Shown here piece after piece: positions 51,701-64,000 of a stretch of DNA of 64,000 nt. The position numbers and the translations under genes were made by a program. The DNA lies in the NCBI GenBank assembly GCA_014843695.1, contig CM026401.1, forward strand, positions 25,667,376 through 25,731,375. The letters are read 5' to 3'. Each line of letters starts with the position of its first letter. The first letter of the stretch is position 1. The notes under the pieces were generated by a model, which was not told the origin of the DNA, ran no database searches, and saw only the letters and a list, made by a program, of their open reading frames with translations. Source of the stretch: Archivesica marissinica (Eukaryota; Mollusca; Bivalvia; Venerida; Vesicomyidae).

Positions 51701-54700
51701 CATTACATATAATCTGTGTACAATGCCATTACATCTACTCTGTGTACAATACCATTACATCTACTCTGTGCACAATACCATCACATCTAATCTTGTACAA
51801 TACCAACACATCTACTCTGTGTACAATACCAACACATCTACTCTGTGTACAATACCATTGCATATAATATGTGCACAATACTATCACATCTAATCTGTGT
51901 ACAATACCATCACATCTAATCTGTGTACAATACATACATTATCTTGTACAATACCATTACATCTACTTGTGTACAATACCATTACATCTACTCTGTGTAC
52001 AATACCATTAATCTATCTGTGACAATACCATTACATCTACTCTGTGTACAATACCATTACATCTATCTGTGTTTTTTTGTTCATTACATATAATTGTGAC
52101 AATACCATCACATCTACTCTGTGTACAATACCAACACATCTACTCTGTGTACAATACCATTACATATAATATGTGCACAATACCATCACATCTAATCTGT
52201 GTACAATACCAACACATCTACTATGTGTACAATACCATTACATCAACTATGTGTACAATACCAACACATCTACTCTGTGTACAATACCATTTCATATAAT
52301 ATGTGCACAATACCATCACATCTAATCTGTGTACAATACCAACACATCTACTCTGTGTACAATACCATTACATATAATCTGTGTATAATACCATTACATA
52401 TAATATGTGCACAATACCATCACATCTAATCTGTGTACAATACCAACATATCTACTCTGTGTACAATACCATTACATATAATCTGTGCACAATACCATTA
52501 CATCTACTCTGTGTACAATACCATCACATCTAATATGTGTACAATACCATCACATCTAATCTGTGTACAATACCATTACATATATTCTGTGTACAATGCC
52601 ATTACATCTACTCTGTGTACAATACCATTACATCTACTCTGTGCACAATACCATCACATCTAATCTATGTACAATACCAACACATCTACTCTGTGTACAA
52701 TACCATCACATCTACTCTGTGTACAATACCAACACATCTACTCTGTGTACAATACCATTGCATATAATATGTGCACAATACTATCACATCTAATCTGTGT
52801 ACAATACCATCACATCTAATCTGTGTACAATACTATTACATATACTCTTTGTACAATACCATTACATCTACTTTGTGTACAATACCATTACATCTACTCT
52901 GTGTACAATACCATTATATCTAGTCTGTGCACAATACCATTACATCTACTCTGTGTACAATACCATTACATCTAATCTGTGTACAATACCATTACATTTA
53001 CTCTGTGTACAATACCATCACATCTACTCTGTGTACAATACCATTACATCTACTCTGTATACAATACCATTACATCTACTCTATGTACAATACCATTACA
53101 TCTAATATGTGCACAATACCATTACATCTACGTTGTGTACCATATCATTGCATCTACTCTGTGTACAATACCATTACATCTGATCTGTGTACAATACCAT
53201 CACATCTAATATGTGCGCAAAACCATCACATCTAATCTGTGTACAATACCATTACATATAATCTGTGTACAATACCATTACATCTACTCTGTTTACAATA
53301 CCATTACATCTACTCTGTGTACAATACCATTACATCTACTCTGTGTACAATACCAACACATCTACTCTGTGTACAAAACCATTACATATAATATGTGCAC
53401 AATACCATCACATCTAATCTGTGTACAATACCAACACATCTACTCTGTGTACAATACCATTATATCTACTCTGTGTAAAATACGATCACATTTACTCTGT
53501 GTACAATACCATTACATATAATATGTGCACAATACTATCACATCTAATCTGTGTACAATACCATCACATCTAATATGTGTTCAATACCATTACATATAAT
53601 CTGTGTACAATACCATTACATCTACTCTGTGTACAATACCATCACATCTAATATGTGTACAAAACCATTACATATAATATGTGCACAATACCATCACATC
53701 TGCTCTGTGTACAATACCAACACATCTACTCTGTGTACAATACCATTACATATAATATGTGCATAATACCATCACATCTAATCTGTGTACAATACCATTA
53801 CATCTTCTCTGTGTACAAGACCATCACATCTACTCTGTGTACAATACCATTATATCTACGTATACAATACCATCACATCTACTCTGTGTACAATATCAAC
53901 ACATCTACTCTGTGTACAATTCCATTACATCTACTCTGTGTACAATACCATCACATCTACTCTGTGTAGAATACCATCACATCTACTCTGTTTACAATAC
54001 TATCACGTCTACTCTGTGTACAATACCATTACATCTACTCTGTGTACAATACTATCACATCTACTCTGTGTACAATACCATTGCATCTACTCTGTGTACA
54101 ATACCATCACATCTAATCTGTGTACAATACCATTACATCTAATCTAGGTACAATACCATTACATATAATATGTGCACAATACCATCACATCTACTCTGTG
54201 TACAATACCAACACATCTACTCTGTGTACAATACCATTACATCTACTCTGTGTACAATACCAACACATCTACTCTGTGTACAATACCATTACATCTACTC
54301 TGTGTACAATACAAACACATCTATTCTGTGTACAATACCATCACATCTAATCTGTGTACAATACCAACACATCTACTCTGTGTACAATACCATTTCATAT
54401 AATATGTGCACAATACCATCACATCTAATCTGTGTACAATACCAACACATCTACTCTGTGTACAATACCATTACATATAATCTGTGTACAATACCATTAC
54501 ATATAATATGTGCACAATACCATCACATCTAATCTGTGTACAATACCAACATATCTACTCTGTGTACAATACCAATACATATAATCTGTGCACAATACCA
54601 TTACATCTACTCTGTGTACAATACCATCACATCTAATATGTGTACAATACCATCACATCTAATCTGTGTACAATACCATTACATATAATCTGTGTACAAT

Positions 54701-55579
54701 ACCATTACATCTACTCTGTGTACAATACCATTACATCTACTCTGTGCACAATACCATCACATCTAATCTATGTACAATACCAACACATCTACTCTGTGTA
54801 CAATACCATCACATCTACTCTTTGTACAATACCAACACATCTACTCTGTGTACATTACCATTGCATATAATATGTGCACAATACCATCACATCTATTCTG
54901 TGTCTGTGTACAATACCATTACATCTACTCTGTATACAATACCATTACATCTACTCTATGTACAATACCATTACATCTAATCTGTGCACAATACCATTAC
55001 ATCTACGCTGTGTACCATATCATTGCATCTACTCTGTGTACAATGCCATTACATCTACTCTTTGTTCAATACCATCACATATAATATGTGCGCAATACCA
55101 TCACATCTAATCTGTGTACAATACCATTACATATAATCTGTGTACAATACCATTACATCTACTCTGTTTACAATACCATTACATCTACTCTGTGTACAAT
55201 ACCATTACATCTACTCTGTGTACAATACCAACACATCTACTCTGTGTACAAAACCATTACATATAATATGTGCACAATACCATCAAATCTAATCTGTATA
55301 CAATACCATTGCATATAATATGTGCACAATACCATCACATCTACTCTGTGTCTGTGTACAATACCATTACATCTACTCTGTATACAATACCATTACATCT
55401 ACTCTATGTACAATACCATTACATCTAATATGTGCACAATACCATTACATATACGCTGTGTATCATATCATTGCATATACTCTGTGTACAATACCATTAC
55501 ATCTACTCTGTGTACAATACCATCACATCTAATATGTGCGCAATACCATCACATCTAATCTGTGTACAATACCATTACA

Positions 55580-56500
55580 TATAATATGTGTACAATACCA
55601 TTACATCTACTCTGTTTACAATAACATTACATCTACTCTGTGTACAATACCAACACATCTACTCTGTGTACAAAACCATTACATATAATAAGTGCACAAT
55701 ACCATCACATCTAATCTGTGTACAATACCAACACATCTACTCTGTGTACAATACCATTACATCTACTCTGTGTACAATACCATTACATCTACTCTGTGCA
55801 CAATACCAACACATCTACTCTGTGTACAAAACCATTACATATAATATGTCCACAATACCATCACATCTAATCTGTGTACAATACCAACACATCTACTCTG
55901 TGTACAATACCATTACATCTACTCTGTGTACAATACCATTACATCTACTCTGTGTCCAATACCATCACATCTAATATGTGTACAAAACCATTACATATAA
56001 TATGTGCACAATACCATCACATCTACTCTGTGTACAATACCAACACATCTACTCTGTGTACAATACCATTACATATAATATGTGCACAATACCATCACAT
56101 CTAATCTGTGTACAATACCAACACATCTACTCTGTGTACAATACCATTACATCTACTCTGTGTACAATACCATTACATCTACTCTGTGTACAATACCAAC
56201 ACATCTACTCTGTGTACAAAACCATTACATATAATATGTCCACAATACCATCACATCTAATCTGTGTACAATACCAACACATCTACTCTGTGCACAATAC
56301 CATTACATCTACTCTGTGTACAATACCATTACATCTACTCTGTGTCCAATACCATCACATCTAATATGTGTACAAAACCATTACATATAATATGTGCACA
56401 ATACCATCACATCTACTCTGTGTACAATACCAACACATCTACTCTGTGTACAATACCATTACATATAATATGTGCACAATACCATCACATCTAATCTGTG
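55580..56500. repeat. 390-bp tandem higher-order repeat in array III
   Basis: A 15-unit block with tatgtccacaataccatcac and tctgtgtccaataccatc markers near 55850 and 55950 recurs 390 bp later near 56240 and 56340. Confidence 0.85.
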
Positions 56501-57499
56501 TACAATACCATTACATCTACTCTGTGTACAAGACCATCACATCTACTCTGTGTACAATACCATTATATCTACGTATACAATACCATCACATCTACTCTGT
56601 GTACAATACCAACACATCTACTCTGTGTACAATACCATTACATCTACTCTGTGTACAATACCAACACATCTACTCTGTGTACAATACCATTACATCTGCT
56701 CTGTGTACAATACCAACACATCTACTCTGTGTACAATACCATCACATCTAATCTGTCTACAATACCAACACATCTACTATGTGTACAATACCATTACATC
56801 TACTCTGTGTACAATACCAACACATCTACTTTGTGTACAATACCATCTCATCTAATATGTGTACAATAACAACACATCTACTATGTGTACAATACCATTA
56901 CATCAACTATGTGTACAATACCAACACATCTACTCTGTGTACAATACCATTTCATATAATCTGTGCACAATACTATTTCATATAATATGTGCACAATACC
57001 ATCACATCTAATCTGTGTACAATACCAACACATCTACTCTGTGTACAATACCATTACATATAATCTGTGTACAATACCATTACATATAATATGTGCACAA
57101 TACCATCACATCTAATCTGTGTACAATACCAACATATCTACTCTGTGTACAATACCATTACATATAATCTGTGCACAATACCATTACATCTACTCTGTGT
57201 ACAATACCATCACATCTAATATGTGTACAATACCATCACATCTAATCTGTGTACAATACCATTACATATAATCTGTGTACAATACCATTACATCTACTCT
57301 GTGTACAATACCATTACATCTACTCTGTGCACAATACCATCACATCTAATCTATGTACAATACCAACACATCTACCCTGTGTACAATACCATCACATCTA
57401 CTCTGTGTACAATACCAACACATCTACTCTGTGTACAATACCATTGCATATAATATGTGCACAATACTATCACATCTAATCTGTGTACAATACCATCAC

Positions 57500-60400
57500 A
57501 TCTAATCTGTGTACAATACTATTACATATACACTGTGCACAATACCATTACATCTACGCTGTGTACCATATCATTGCATCTACTCTGTGTACAATACCAT
57601 TACATCTACTCTGTGTACAATATCATCACATCTAATATGTGCGCAATACCATCACATCTAATCTGTGTACAATACCATTACATATAATCTGTGTACAATA
57701 CCATTACATCTACTCTGTTTACAATACCATTACATCTACTCTGCGTACAATACCATTACATCTACTCTGTGTACAATACCAACACATCTACTCTGTGTAC
57801 AAAACCATTACATATAATATGTGCACAATACCATCACATCTAATCTGTGTACAATACCAACACATCTACTCTGTGTACAATACCATTACATCTACTCTGT
57901 GTAAAATACGATCACATCTACTCTGTGTACAATACCATTACATATAATATGTGCACAATACTATCACATCTAATCTGTGTACAATACCATCACATCTAAT
58001 ATGTGTACAATACCATTACATATAATCTGTGTACAATACCATTACATCTACTCTGTGTACAATACCATCACATCTAATATGTGTACAAAACCATTACATA
58101 TAATATGTGCACAATACCATCACATCTGCTCTGTGTACAATACCATTACATCTTCTCTGTGTACAAGACCATCACATCTACTCTGTGTACAATACCATTA
58201 TATCTACGTATACAATACCATCACATCTACTCTGTGTACAATATCAACACATCTACTCTTTGTACAATTCCATTACATCTACTCTGTGTACAATACCATC
58301 ACATCTACTCTGTGTAGAATACCATCACATCTACTCTGTGTACAATACTCTCACGTCTACTCTGTGTACAATACCATTACATCTACTCTGTGTACAATAC
58401 TATCACATCTACTATGTGTACAATACCATTACATCTACTCTGTGTACAATACCATCACATCTAATCTGTGTACAATACCATTACATCTAATCTAGGTACA
58501 ATACCATTACATATAATATGTGCACAATACCATCACATCTACTCTGTGTACAATACCAACATATCTACTCTGTGTACAATACCATTACATCTACTCTGTG
58601 TACAATACCAACACATCTACTCTGTGTACAATACCATTACATCTACTCTGTGTACAATACTATTACATATAATCTGTGCACAATACCATTACATCTACTC
58701 TTTGTACAATACCATCACATCTAATATGTGTACAATACCATCACATCTAATCTGTGTACAATACCATTACATATAATCTGTGTACAATACCATTACATCT
58801 ATTCTGTGTACAATACCATTACATCTACTCTGTGTACAATACCATTACATCTTCTCTGTGTACAATACCAACACATCTACTCTGTGTACAAAACCATTAC
58901 ATATAATATGTGCACAATACCATCACATCTAATCTGTGTACAATACCAACATATCTACTCTGTGTACAATACCATTACATATAATCTGTGCACAATACCA
59001 TTACATCTACTCTGTGTACAATACCATCACATCTAATATGTGTACAATACCATCACATCTAATCTGTGTACAATACCATTACATATAATCTGTGTACAAT
59101 ACTATTACATCTTCTCTGTGTACAATACCATTACATCTACTCTGTGCACAATACCATCACATCTAATCTGTGTACAATACCATTACATCTTCTCTGTGTA
59201 CAAGACCATCACATCTACTCTGTGTACAATACCATTATATCTACGTATACAATACCATCACATCTACTCTGTGTACAATACCAACACATCTACTCTGTGT
59301 ACAATACCATTACATCTACTCTGTGTACAATACCAACACATCTACTCTGTGCACAATACCATTACATCTACTCTGTGTACAATACCATCACATCTACTCT
59401 GTGTACAATACCATCACATCTAATCTGTCTACAATACCATCACATCTACTATGTGTACAATACCATTACATCTACTCTGTGTACAATACCAACACATCTA
59501 CTCTGTGTACAATACCATTACATCTACTCTGTGTACAATACCATCACATCTACTTTGTGTACAATACCATCTCATCTAATATGTGTACAATACAACACAT
59601 CTACTTGTGTACAATACCATTACATCAACTATGTGTACAATACCAACACATCTACTCTGTGTACAATACCATTTCATATAATATGTGCACAATACCATCA
59701 CATCTAATCTGTGTACAATACCAACACATCTACTCTGTGTACAATACCATTACATCTACTCTGTGTACAATACCATTACATATAATATGTGCACAATACC
59801 ATCACATCTAATCTGTGTACAATACCAACACATCTACTCTGTGTACAATACCATTACATATAATCTGTGCACAATACCATTACATCTACTCTGTGTACAA
59901 TACCATCACATCTACTCTGTGTACAATACCATCACATCTAATCTGTGTACAATACCATTACATATAATCTGTGTACAATACCATCACATCTACTCTGTGT
60001 ACAATACCATTACATCTACTCTGTGACAATACCATCACATCTAATCTCACATCTACCTGTGTACAATACCATCACATCTACTCTGTGTACAATACCAACA
60101 CATCTACTCTGTGTACAATACCATCACATATAATATGTGCACAATAACACATCTATCTGTGTACAATACCATCACATCTAATCTGTGTACAATAACATCA
60201 TTTCTAATCAGTGTACAATACCAACACATCTACTCTGTGTACAATACCATTACATCTACTCTGTATACAATACCATTACATCTAATCTGTGCACAATACC
60301 ATTACATCTACGCTGTGTACCATATCATTGCATCTACTCTGTGTACAATACCATTACATCTACTCTGTGTACAATATCATCACATCTAATATGTGCGCAA

Positions 60401-62100
60401 TACCATCACATCTAATCTGTGTACAATACCATTACATATAATCTGTGTACAATACCATTACATCTACTCTGTTTACAATACCATTACATCTACTCTGCGT
60501 ACAATACCATTACATCTACTCTGTGTACAATACCAACACATCTACTCTGTGTACAAAACCATTACATATAATATGTGCACAATACCATCACATCTAATCT
60601 GTGTACAATACCAACACATCTACTCTGTGTACAATACCATTACATCTACTCTGTGTAAAATACGATCACATCTACTCTGTGTACAATACCATTACATATA
60701 ATATGTGCACAATACTATCACATCTAATCTGTGTACAATACCATCACATCTAATATGTGTACAATACCATTACATATAATCTGTGTACAATACCATTACA
60801 TCTACTCTGTGTACAATACCATCACATCTAATATGTGTACAAAACCATTACATATAATATGTGCACAATACCATCACATCTGCTCTGTGTACAATACCAT
60901 TACATCTTCTCTGTGTACAAGACCATCACATCTACTCTGTGTACAATACCATTATATCTACGTATACAATACCATCACATCTACTCTGTGTACAATATCA
61001 ACACATCTACTCTTTGTACAATTCCATTACATCTACTCTGTGTACAATACCATCACATCTACTCTGTGTAGAATACCATCACATCTACTCTGTGTACAAT
61101 ACTCTCACGTCTACTCTGTGTACAATACCATTACATCTACTCTGTGTACAATACTATCACATCTACTATGTGTACAATACCATTACATCTACTCTGTGTA
61201 CAATACCATCACATCTAATCTGTGTACAATACCATTACATCTAATCTAGGTACAATACCATTACATAAAATATGTGCACAATACCATCACATCTACTCTG
61301 TGTACAATACCACCATATCTACTCTGTGTACAATACCATTACATCTACTCTGTGTACAATACCAACACATCTACTCTGTGTACAATACCATTACATCTAC
61401 TCTGTGTACAATACCATTACATATAATCTGTGCACAATACCATTACATCTACTCTTTGTACAATACCATCACATCTAATATGTGTACAATACCATCACAT
61501 CTAATCTGTGTACAATACCATTACATATAATCTGTGTACAATACCATTACATCTATTATGTGTACAATACCATTACATCTACTCTGTGTACAATACCATC
61601 ACATCTAATATGTGTACAATACCATCACATCTACTCTGTGTACAATACCATTACATATAATCTGTGTACAATACCATTACATCTACTCTGTGTACAATAC
61701 CATTACATCTACTCTGTGCACAATACCATCACATCTAATCTATGTACAATACCAACACATCTACTCTGTGTACAATACCATCACAACTACTCTGTGTACA
61801 ATACCAACACATCTACTCTGTGTACAATACCATTGCATATAATATGTGCACAATACCATCACATCTACTCTGTGTACAATACCATTACATCTACTCTGTA
61901 TACAATACCATTACATCTACTCTATGTACAATACCATTACATCTAATCTGTGCACAATACCATTACATCTACGCTGTGTACCATATCATTGCATCTACTA
62001 TGTGTACAATACAATTACATCTACTCTGTGTACAATACCAACACATCTACTCTGTGTACAAAACCATTACATATAATATGTGCACAATACCATCACATCT
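57500..62100. repeat. About 2.75-kb higher-order repeat in array III
   Basis: Blocks at 57.6-58.7 kb reappear 2754 bp later at 60.4-61.5 kb. Shared markers include tctgcgtacaatacc, ctacgtatacaatacc, tttgtacaattcc, gtgtagaatacc, actctcacgtct and ctaatctaggtac. The marker ctgtgtaccatatcattgca also recurs elsewhere (about 49905, 53140, 55010, 61975, 63300), showing older related copies. Confidence 0.8.
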
Positions 62101-62219
62101 AATATATGCGCAATACCATCACATCTAATCTGTGTACAATACCATTACATATAATCTGTGTACAATACCATTACATCTACTCTGTTTACAATACCATTAC
62201 ATCTACTCTGTGTACAATA

Positions 62220-63950
62220 CCATTACATCTACTCTGTGTACAATACCAACACATCTACTCTGTGTACAAAACCATTACATATAATATGTGCACAATACCA
62301 TCACATCTAATATGTGTACAATACAAACACATCTACTCTGTGTACAATACCATTACATCTACTCTGTGTACAATACCATTACATCTACTCTGTGTACAAT
62401 ACCAACACATCTACTCTGTGTACAAAACCATTACATATAATATGTCCACAATACCATCACATCTAATCTGTGTACAATACCAACACATCTACTCTGTGTA
62501 CAATACCATTACATCTACTCTGTGTACAATACCATTACATCTACTCTGTGTACAATACCAACACATCTACTCTGTGTACAAAACCATTACATATAATATG
62601 TGCACAATACCATCACATCTAATCTGTGTACAATACCAACACATCTACTCTGTGTACAATACCATTACATCTACTCTGTGTACAATACCATTACATCTAC
62701 TCTGTGTACAATACCATTACATATAATATGTGCACAATACCATCACATCTAATCTGTGTACAATACCATCACATCTAATCTGTGTACAATACCATTACAT
62801 ATAATCTGTGTACAATACCATTACATCTACTCTGTGTACAATACCATCACATCTAATATGTGTACAAAACCATTACATATAATATGTGCACAATACCATC
62901 ACATCTACTCTGTGTACAATACCAACACATCTACTCTGTGTACAATACCATTACATATAATATGTGCACAATACCATCACATCTAATCTGTGTACAATAC
63001 CATTACATCTTCTCTGTGTACAAGACCATCACATCTACTCTGTGTACAATACCATTATATCTACGTATACAATACCATCACATCTACTCTGTGTACAATA
63101 CCAACACATCTACTCTGTGTACAATTCCATTACATCTACTCTGCGTACAATACCATTACATCTACTATGTGTACAATACCATTACATATAATATGTGCAC
63201 AATACCAACACATCTACTCTGTGTACAATACCAACACATCTACTCTATGTACAATACCATTACATCTAAGCTGTGCACAATACCATTACATCTACGCTGT
63301 GTACCATATCATTGCATCTACTCTGTGTACAATACCATTACATCTACTCTGTGTACAATACCATCACATCTAATATGTGCGCAATACCATAACATCTAAT
63401 CTGTGTACAATACCATTACATATAATCTGTGTAGAATACCATTACATCTACTCTGTTTACAATACCATTACATCTACTCTGTGTACAATACCATTACATC
63501 TACTCTGTGTACAATACCAACACATCTACTCTGTGTACAAAACCATTACATATAATATGTGCACAATACCATCACATCTAATCTGTGTACAATACCAACA
63601 CATCTACTCTGTGTACAATACCATTACATCTACTCTGTGTACAATACCATTACATCTACTCTGTGTACAATACCAACACATCTACTCTGTGTACAAAACC
63701 ATTACATATAATATGTGCACAATACCATCACATCTAATCTGTGTACAATACCAACACATCTACTCTGTGTACAATACCATTACATCTACTCTGTGTACAA
63801 TACCATTACATCTACTCTGTGTACAATACCAACACATCTACTCTGTGTACAAAACCATTACATATAATATGTGCACAATACCATCACATCTAATCTGTGT
63901 ACAATACCAACACATCTACTCTGTGTACAATACCATTACATCTACTCTGT
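62220..63950. repeat. 156-bp (six-unit) higher-order repeat runs in array III
   Basis: The variant gtacaaaaccattacatata occurs at about 62268, 62424 and 62580, and again at about 63539, 63695 and 63851. Spacing is 156 bp (6 x 26) each time, with the same five units between. Confidence 0.85.
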
Positions 63951-64000
63951 GTAACATACGATCACATCTACTCTGTGTACAATATCATTACATATAATAT

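Larger units (their letters stand above)
40441..64000. repeat. Satellite array III, 26-bp unit with 23-bp variant, about 900 copies, runs off the window
   Basis: The main unit is actctgtgtacaataccatc followed by acatct (26 bp). A 23-bp form has acgtgtac in place of actctgtgtac. Variant positions include accatc/accaac/accatt, ctactctg/ctaatctg/ccaatatg/ataatatg, and gtgtac/gtgcac. Both unit lengths leave remainder 2 on division by 3 and contain few stops, so frames stay open for very long distances, up to 1039 codons at 40446-43565. The translated pattern changes frame every unit and none of these is a credible protein. The array's right end lies outside the window. Confidence 0.97.

Noticed and set aside
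1..64000. Telomeric repeats or a vertebrate-type CENP-B box
   Set aside because: No TTAGGG-type runs and no CENP-B box-like motif were seen in the arrays, so a telomeric or centromeric location cannot be claimed.

Overview
This window is animal nuclear DNA. It holds no prokaryotic gene layout. About 51 of the 64 kb is three large minisatellite arrays with different unit lengths, and the islands between them carry transposable elements. A FLYWCH-MULE transposase, a decayed endonuclease/reverse-transcriptase LINE, tRNA-derived SINEs and AT-rich unique DNA together suggest an invertebrate. A mollusc, probably a bivalve, is my best guess, but that is inference, because no host housekeeping gene is present to settle it.

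Layout: (1) 1-3858 is array I, a 47-bp satellite cut by the window edge. (2) 3859-9997 is the first island. It contains a possible exon remnant, a 34-41 bp TGATCA-rich repeat, a degenerate tRNA-like SINE head that leads into 27 apparently identical 61-bp units, a complete-looking short-TIR MULE with an uninterrupted 465-aa transposase, terminal inverted repeats and target-site duplication, and a second type of tRNA-derived SINE. (3) 9998-33888 is array II, a 31-bp satellite of about 770 units with nested higher-order repeats and a 42-bp variant at its right edge. (4) 33889-40440 is the second island, with a 5 x 24-bp minisatellite, a small cluster of promoter-like motifs, a 5'-truncated and frameshifted LINE on the minus strand, a second copy of the array-II-flanking SINE, and a 44-bp triplicate. 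(5) 40441-64000 is array III, a 26-bp satellite with a 23-bp variant (about 900 units), running off the right edge.

The only convincing intact gene is the MULE transposase. The hundreds of other open frames inside the arrays follow from unit lengths that are not multiples of three combined with few stop codons, and I do not annotate them as genes. The most notable signals are the intact MULE, the perfectly homogeneous tRNA-head array, the apparent kinship between the 31-bp and 26-bp satellites, and the nested multi-kilobase higher-order repeats. Several clusters of small indels inside the arrays look like assembly consensus errors.
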